From: Nitrospira sp.
Lineage (GTDB): Bacteria; Nitrospirota; Nitrospiria; Nitrospirales; Nitrospiraceae
Reading direction: 5' to 3'
Assembly (NCBI GenBank): GCA_030692565.1
Contig: JAUYAO010000058.1
Coordinates: 496,001 to 560,000 of the forward strand
DNA: 64,000 nucleotides
The notes under the pieces were generated by a model, which was not told the DNA's origin, did not search any database, and was given only the letters and a program-made list of their open reading frames with translations. The position numbers were made by a program, and so were the translations under genes. Of this stretch, positions 61,084 through 64,000 are shown piece by piece; position 1 is the first letter of the stretch; each line of letters starts with the position of its first letter.

Positions 61084-61595
61084 CAATTCATCAAGAATGG
61101 ACTATCAGGCAGGGGCGTCTCGAGGATCTCGAACGACTCGTCGCATTTAGTCAAGCGATGGCCTTAGAAACTGAGGGGAGGCAACTGGATGCCGATCGCC
61201 TTCAACGGGGAACGCGGGCGTTGCTGAACTCGACCGTTCACGGATTTTTCATGGTGGCAGAGCAGCCACAGACCAGGCGGGTAGTCGGTCAGCTGATGAT
61301 CACCTATGAATGGAGCGATTGGCGCAATGCCACATTTTGGTGGATCCAAAGCGTGTATGTCGATCCGTCCTGGCGGCGACAGAGAGTTTTTCGGACCATG
61401 CACGCGAAGGTGATTGAACGAGCGAGGGCCGATCCTGGTGTCTGCGGCGTACGCCTCTATGTGGAGTCAGAAAACAGCGTCGCCCAAGACGTCTATCGAC
61501 GGGTTGGTCTCAAGCCGTCATCCTATTCCGTCTTTGAAACCGATTTTGTACTGGGGCATGTCCACAGCCTAAAAGATCGTCCGGACGAAGCGTAG
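61080..61595 (+). CDS. GNAT N-acetyltransferase
   Basis: A 171-residue acetyltransferase. The acetyl-CoA loop region is VYVDPSWRRQRVFRTMHAKV and the C-terminal strand-helix GVRLYVESENSVAQDVYRRV is typical of GNATs. The loop reads RRQRVF rather than the usual R/Q-x-x-G-x-G/A, as seen in some members. The substrate is unknown. Overlaps the DUF502 gene by 4 bp. Confidence 0.82.
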   Translation: MTIHQEWTIRQGRLEDLERLVAFSQAMALETEGRQLDADRLQRGTRALLNSTVHGFFMVAEQPQTRRVVGQLMITYEWSDWRNATFWWIQSVYVDPSWRRQRVFRTMHAKVIERARADPGVCGVRLYVESENSVAQDVYRRVGLKPSSYSVFETDFVLGHVHSLKDRPDEA

Positions 61596-61610
61596 GGAGG
61601 AAGGTGCTAT

Positions 61611-61997
61611 ATGTCAGTAAGACGTGTTCTTGGAATGGCACTCATAGGCCTCATGTGCACGCAAGGATGTGCTTTCAGCCGAGGCACCCTCGGCGATGAA
61701 ATCAGGGCCGATGCCGTCGCCTCCATCAAGAAGGGCACATCGTCAAAAGCCGAGGTGCTCGCAGCACTTGGTGCGCCTGATCGATTGCTGCAAGTCAACG
61801 GACGAGATGTCTATCAGTATTATCGGTACGATGCCAAAGCAGGAAGCCTCCTGTTGATTCTTGTCAACTTTTCACGACTCTCTATTAAAAGCGACGATTT
61901 GTTTGTGATTCTGAATCGAGAAGGAACCGTCGAGGACGTCATTGTCTCCAAGCGTACAGATGGGATGGAGTTTCGGTTCTGGCCGTTCGGAGATTGA
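61611..61997 (+). CDS. Small lipoprotein, SmpA/OmlA-like fold
   Basis: A 128-residue protein with GGAGG upstream and lipobox TQGC (about 17-20). The mature part has the BamE/SmpA-like pattern: SIKKGTSSKAEVLAALGAPD then a beta part ending VEDVIVSKR. It is probably an envelope lipoprotein. It pairs with the next gene, which has the same organisation. Confidence 0.75.
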   Translation: MSVRRVLGMALIGLMCTQGCAFSRGTLGDEIRADAVASIKKGTSSKAEVLAALGAPDRLLQVNGRDVYQYYRYDAKAGSLLLILVNFSRLSIKSDDLFVILNREGTVEDVIVSKRTDGMEFRFWPFGD

Positions 61998-61998
61998 T

Positions 61999-62424
61999 AT
62001 GGCCACTCGTCGATGGTGGGCTTGCCATAGCCTCTTGATCGTGCTCTTGTGCCTCGCCGCAGCCGGCTGTAACGTCATCCGGGTTAAGTTAAATACGCCA
62101 ATCACTCCAGATGATGTGGCGTTCATCGAACCAGGGAAAACCACTCTCAGCGATGTCATCGGAAAGCTCGGCGCGCCGGATTCGCTTACCGACTCCTACC
62201 TTGGAGTCGTGGCCACCTATCGTTTCCTCGACATGAAGTATTCACGGGTAAACTTTGGGTGGTTGGTAAAGCCCTGGTCTCCAGTCGACCCTGACTTGAT
62301 CATCTCTCGCAGCGGTTTCGGGGTTGATGCGTTCGAGCTTCTTTGTGACCAGAATTGGGTTGTGACACATCAAAGTTTTCTCCGCCAGCTTTCCGGCCCA
62401 CGATTCAATCCGTATCCCTTTTGA
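61999..62424 (+). CDS. Small lipoprotein, SmpA/OmlA-like fold (second)
   Basis: A 141-residue protein starting two bases after the previous stop. It has lipobox AAGC (about 23) and the same core (FIEPGKTTLSDVIGKLGAPD). The remainder is beta-rich with a Phe/Pro end. The two neighbouring genes look like diverged paralogues. Confidence 0.75.
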   Translation: MATRRWWACHSLLIVLLCLAAAGCNVIRVKLNTPITPDDVAFIEPGKTTLSDVIGKLGAPDSLTDSYLGVVATYRFLDMKYSRVNFGWLVKPWSPVDPDLIISRSGFGVDAFELLCDQNWVVTHQSFLRQLSGPRFNPYPF

Positions 62425-62482
62425 ACCCTTGCCCGAGCACGACCGTTTCTCCATTTGCTGCCCCCCTACTCCTCCGTTTATA

Positions 62483-63343
62483 ATGCCGGTCATGGATTCT
62501 CCTGAAGATCATTCCCTCTCCGACGACATTCTCGCTTCTTCGTCTTATATCCCTGCCGATCGTGATACCGAATTCATGCAGAGGGAAGAGCTGCGCCCTC
62601 TGAGGCTCGGACTTGAATTGCTCAAGCCCGAACTCATTCAGAAGGAGCAGGGGATTCAATCCACAATCGTGGTATTCGGCAGCGCACGATTGCAGGAGCC
62701 CGTCGCCGCAGCGGTGGCCTTGCGTACTGCCGAACGAGAATTGGCTGAACATCCGGAGGATCCGTCACGCCATCGACAAGTTGCCGTCGCCAAGCGCCAA
62801 CGAGAGCTCTCCAAGTATTACGATGTCGCCCGAGAATTTGCCCGGCTAGTATCCAGTTCCTGCCAGATCGACGGGCGATGTGATTATGCCATCGTGACCG
62901 GCGGGGGGCCGGGCATTATGGAAGCGGCTAACCGTGGAGCGGCAGACGTGCAGGCCAAGTCCATCGGGTTGAACATTACCCTGCCGCACGAGCAGCGACC
63001 GAATCCCTACATCACACCAGAGTTGTGTTTTCAGTTTCGTTATTTCGCCCTTCGTAAGATGCACTTTCTCATTCGTGCGAAAGCCCTGGTTGCATTTCCC
63101 GGGGGGTTCGGCACGCTCGATGAATTGTTTGAAACATTGACTCTCATCCAAACCGGCAAAGTGACCGGGGTCAGCGTTGTGCTGGTTGGTCGGGCATTCT
63201 GGGAGCGGTTGATCAGTTGGGAATTCCTTGTGGATGAAGGACTGATTGGGCCTCAAGACCTGAGGCTCTTCCACTATGCGGAAACTGCGCAGGAAGCATG
63301 GGATTTAATTGCCCGTAATCATGATGTGAGGCCGAAGGAATGA
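62483..63343 (+). CDS. LOG family protein
   Basis: About 286 residues from ATG 62483 (62492 also possible). The lysine-decarboxylase-like/LOG signatures are TGGGPGIMEAANRGA and FPGGFGTLDELFETL, the PGGxGTxxE nucleotide site. LOG enzymes release cytokinin-type or other nucleotide bases from monophosphates. It is longer than the usual 190 residues because of an N-terminal extension. The stop overlaps the next start. Confidence 0.87.
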   Translation: MPVMDSPEDHSLSDDILASSSYIPADRDTEFMQREELRPLRLGLELLKPELIQKEQGIQSTIVVFGSARLQEPVAAAVALRTAERELAEHPEDPSRHRQVAVAKRQRELSKYYDVAREFARLVSSSCQIDGRCDYAIVTGGGPGIMEAANRGAADVQAKSIGLNITLPHEQRPNPYITPELCFQFRYFALRKMHFLIRAKALVAFPGGFGTLDELFETLTLIQTGKVTGVSVVLVGRAFWERLISWEFLVDEGLIGPQDLRLFHYAETAQEAWDLIARNHDVRPKE

Positions 63344-64000
63344 AACTCTCCTTTCATGGCGCGGCGCGTTCGGTGACTGGGAGCCGACACCTGATCGAGA
63401 CGTCCATCTGCCGGCTTCTGTTGGATTGCGGCATGTTTCAAGGCAGGCGGGAAGAAGCGGCAATCCAGAATCGTGAACTCGGCTTTGACCCCAAGGGATT
63501 GTCCGCCGTCCTCCTCTCGCACGCTCACATTGATCATTCCGGTGCCCTGCCGATGTTGATGCAACAGCGCTTTTCCGGCAAAGTCCACCTCACGCGCGCG
63601 ACCGCGGATCTCACCGCGATCATGTTGCAGGATGCGGCCAGGATTCAGGAAAGCGACTGCCGCTATGTGAATAAAAAAGAGCGGCGGAGGGGCAAGAAGT
63701 GCGTGCAGCCCCTATTCGATAGCGATGACGTCGAGGACATCACCAGGCGTTTTGTCGGCGAGCGTTATCATGATGCGGTCAAGATTGCCCCCCGAGTCAC
63801 GGCGACGTTTCACGATGCCGGGCATATCCTCGGATCGGCCGCGGTCCGTGTGAAGTATACGGTTCGAGGAAATACGGCCACCGTCCTCTTTAGCGGCGAT
63901 CTGGGCCGATCGCATATGCCGATTCTGCGCGATCCCGAACCGCCACCTTCCTGTGACGTGCTCATTCTAGAATCGACCTACGGCGACCGTCTGCACGACC
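63340..64000 (+). CDS. Metallo-beta-lactamase/beta-CASP RNase-like protein (partial)
   Basis: Only the first 220 residues are in the window. It opens MKLSFHGAARSVTGSRHLIE and has the metal site SHAHIDHSG (about 58), FHDAGHILGSA (about 155), SGDLGR and LESTYGDR, all typical of the KH-less beta-CASP nuclease family related to CPSF73. It is predicted to cleave RNA. The frame remains open at the window end. Start overlaps the LOG gene stop (ATGA). Confidence 0.9.
   Translation, partial: MKLSFHGAARSVTGSRHLIETSICRLLLDCGMFQGRREEAAIQNRELGFDPKGLSAVLLSHAHIDHSGALPMLMQQRFSGKVHLTRATADLTAIMLQDAARIQESDCRYVNKKERRRGKKCVQPLFDSDDVEDITRRFVGERYHDAVKIAPRVTATFHDAGHILGSAAVRVKYTVRGNTATVLFSGDLGRSHMPILRDPEPPPSCDVLILESTYGDRLHD

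Noticed and set aside
1-64000. CRISPR array, riboswitch, rRNA or insertion sequence with terminal repeats
   Set aside because: No regularly spaced repeat cluster, recognised aptamer, rRNA segment or transposase was seen in the sequence.

Overview
The window is a chromosomal segment of a nitrite-oxidising bacterium of the genus Nitrospira. The decisive evidence is a complete nitrite oxidoreductase pair near the right side: a 1145-residue, Tat-targeted type II molybdopterin alpha subunit (nxrA, 53366-56803) and a 429-residue iron-sulfur beta subunit (nxrB, 56889-58178). The rest of the backbone fits a GC-rich Gram-negative bacterium: many lipoproteins, L,D-transpeptidases, a ChaN-like protein and a tesA/ybbA/ybbP-type locus.

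Layout. (1) 1-3.7 kb: envelope genes, namely a secreted Lys-rich protein, a coiled-coil lipoprotein and three consecutive L,D-transpeptidase-like genes in which the catalytic motif is variant, canonical and absent in turn. (2) 3.8-8.1 kb: a sugar-phosphate operon (pgi, pgl, glk, rpiA) feeding glucose into the pentose phosphate pathway. It is followed by an M1 aminopeptidase, a VOC protein and a decayed copy of the aminopeptidase 3' end. (3) 11.5-20 kb: a PilZ protein, a permease/ATPase pair divergent from tesA, a small membrane protein, a SWIM-domain protein, a ChaN-like lipoprotein and a methyltransferase-like protein. (4) 20.2-24.5 kb: a moxR - DUF58 - transglutaminase operon. (5) 24.5-25.5 kb: a threonine/serine dehydratase.

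(6) 25.55-52.8 kb: a genomic island of about 27.2 kb. It is bounded by a perfect 48-bp direct repeat that is the 3' part of tRNA-Gly(GCC). The intact tRNA lies at the right boundary (52736-52810) and a truncated copy at the left (25551-25598). Cargo is mostly defence and recombination: a type I restriction-modification operon with a Kiwa-like membrane protein/DUF4868 pair embedded between hsdM and hsdS, plus an AlbA_2/ATPase gene and hsdR; a three-gene integrase-like operon whose first two members lack a catalytic domain; a TacAT-type toxin-antitoxin; remains of two other toxin-antitoxin loci; an excisionase-integrase pair; and a nuclease-helicase pair resembling Hachiman/AbpAB whose nuclease gene carries a one-base frameshift. 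No relaxase, conjugation or replication gene is visible.

(7) 52.8-64 kb: backbone resumes with the tRNA-Gly promoter, nxrAB and its terminator, several small unrecognised proteins, a Trm112-like protein, a DUF502 membrane protein, a GNAT acetyltransferase, two small lipoproteins, a LOG-family protein and the start of a beta-CASP/metallo-beta-lactamase RNase-like gene that runs off the window.

Family assignments come from motifs read by eye; no database search was run. The most interesting candidates are the Kiwa-like insertion in the type I RM operon, the nuclease-helicase pair, and the three-gene recombinase operon with its paired inverted-repeat sites.
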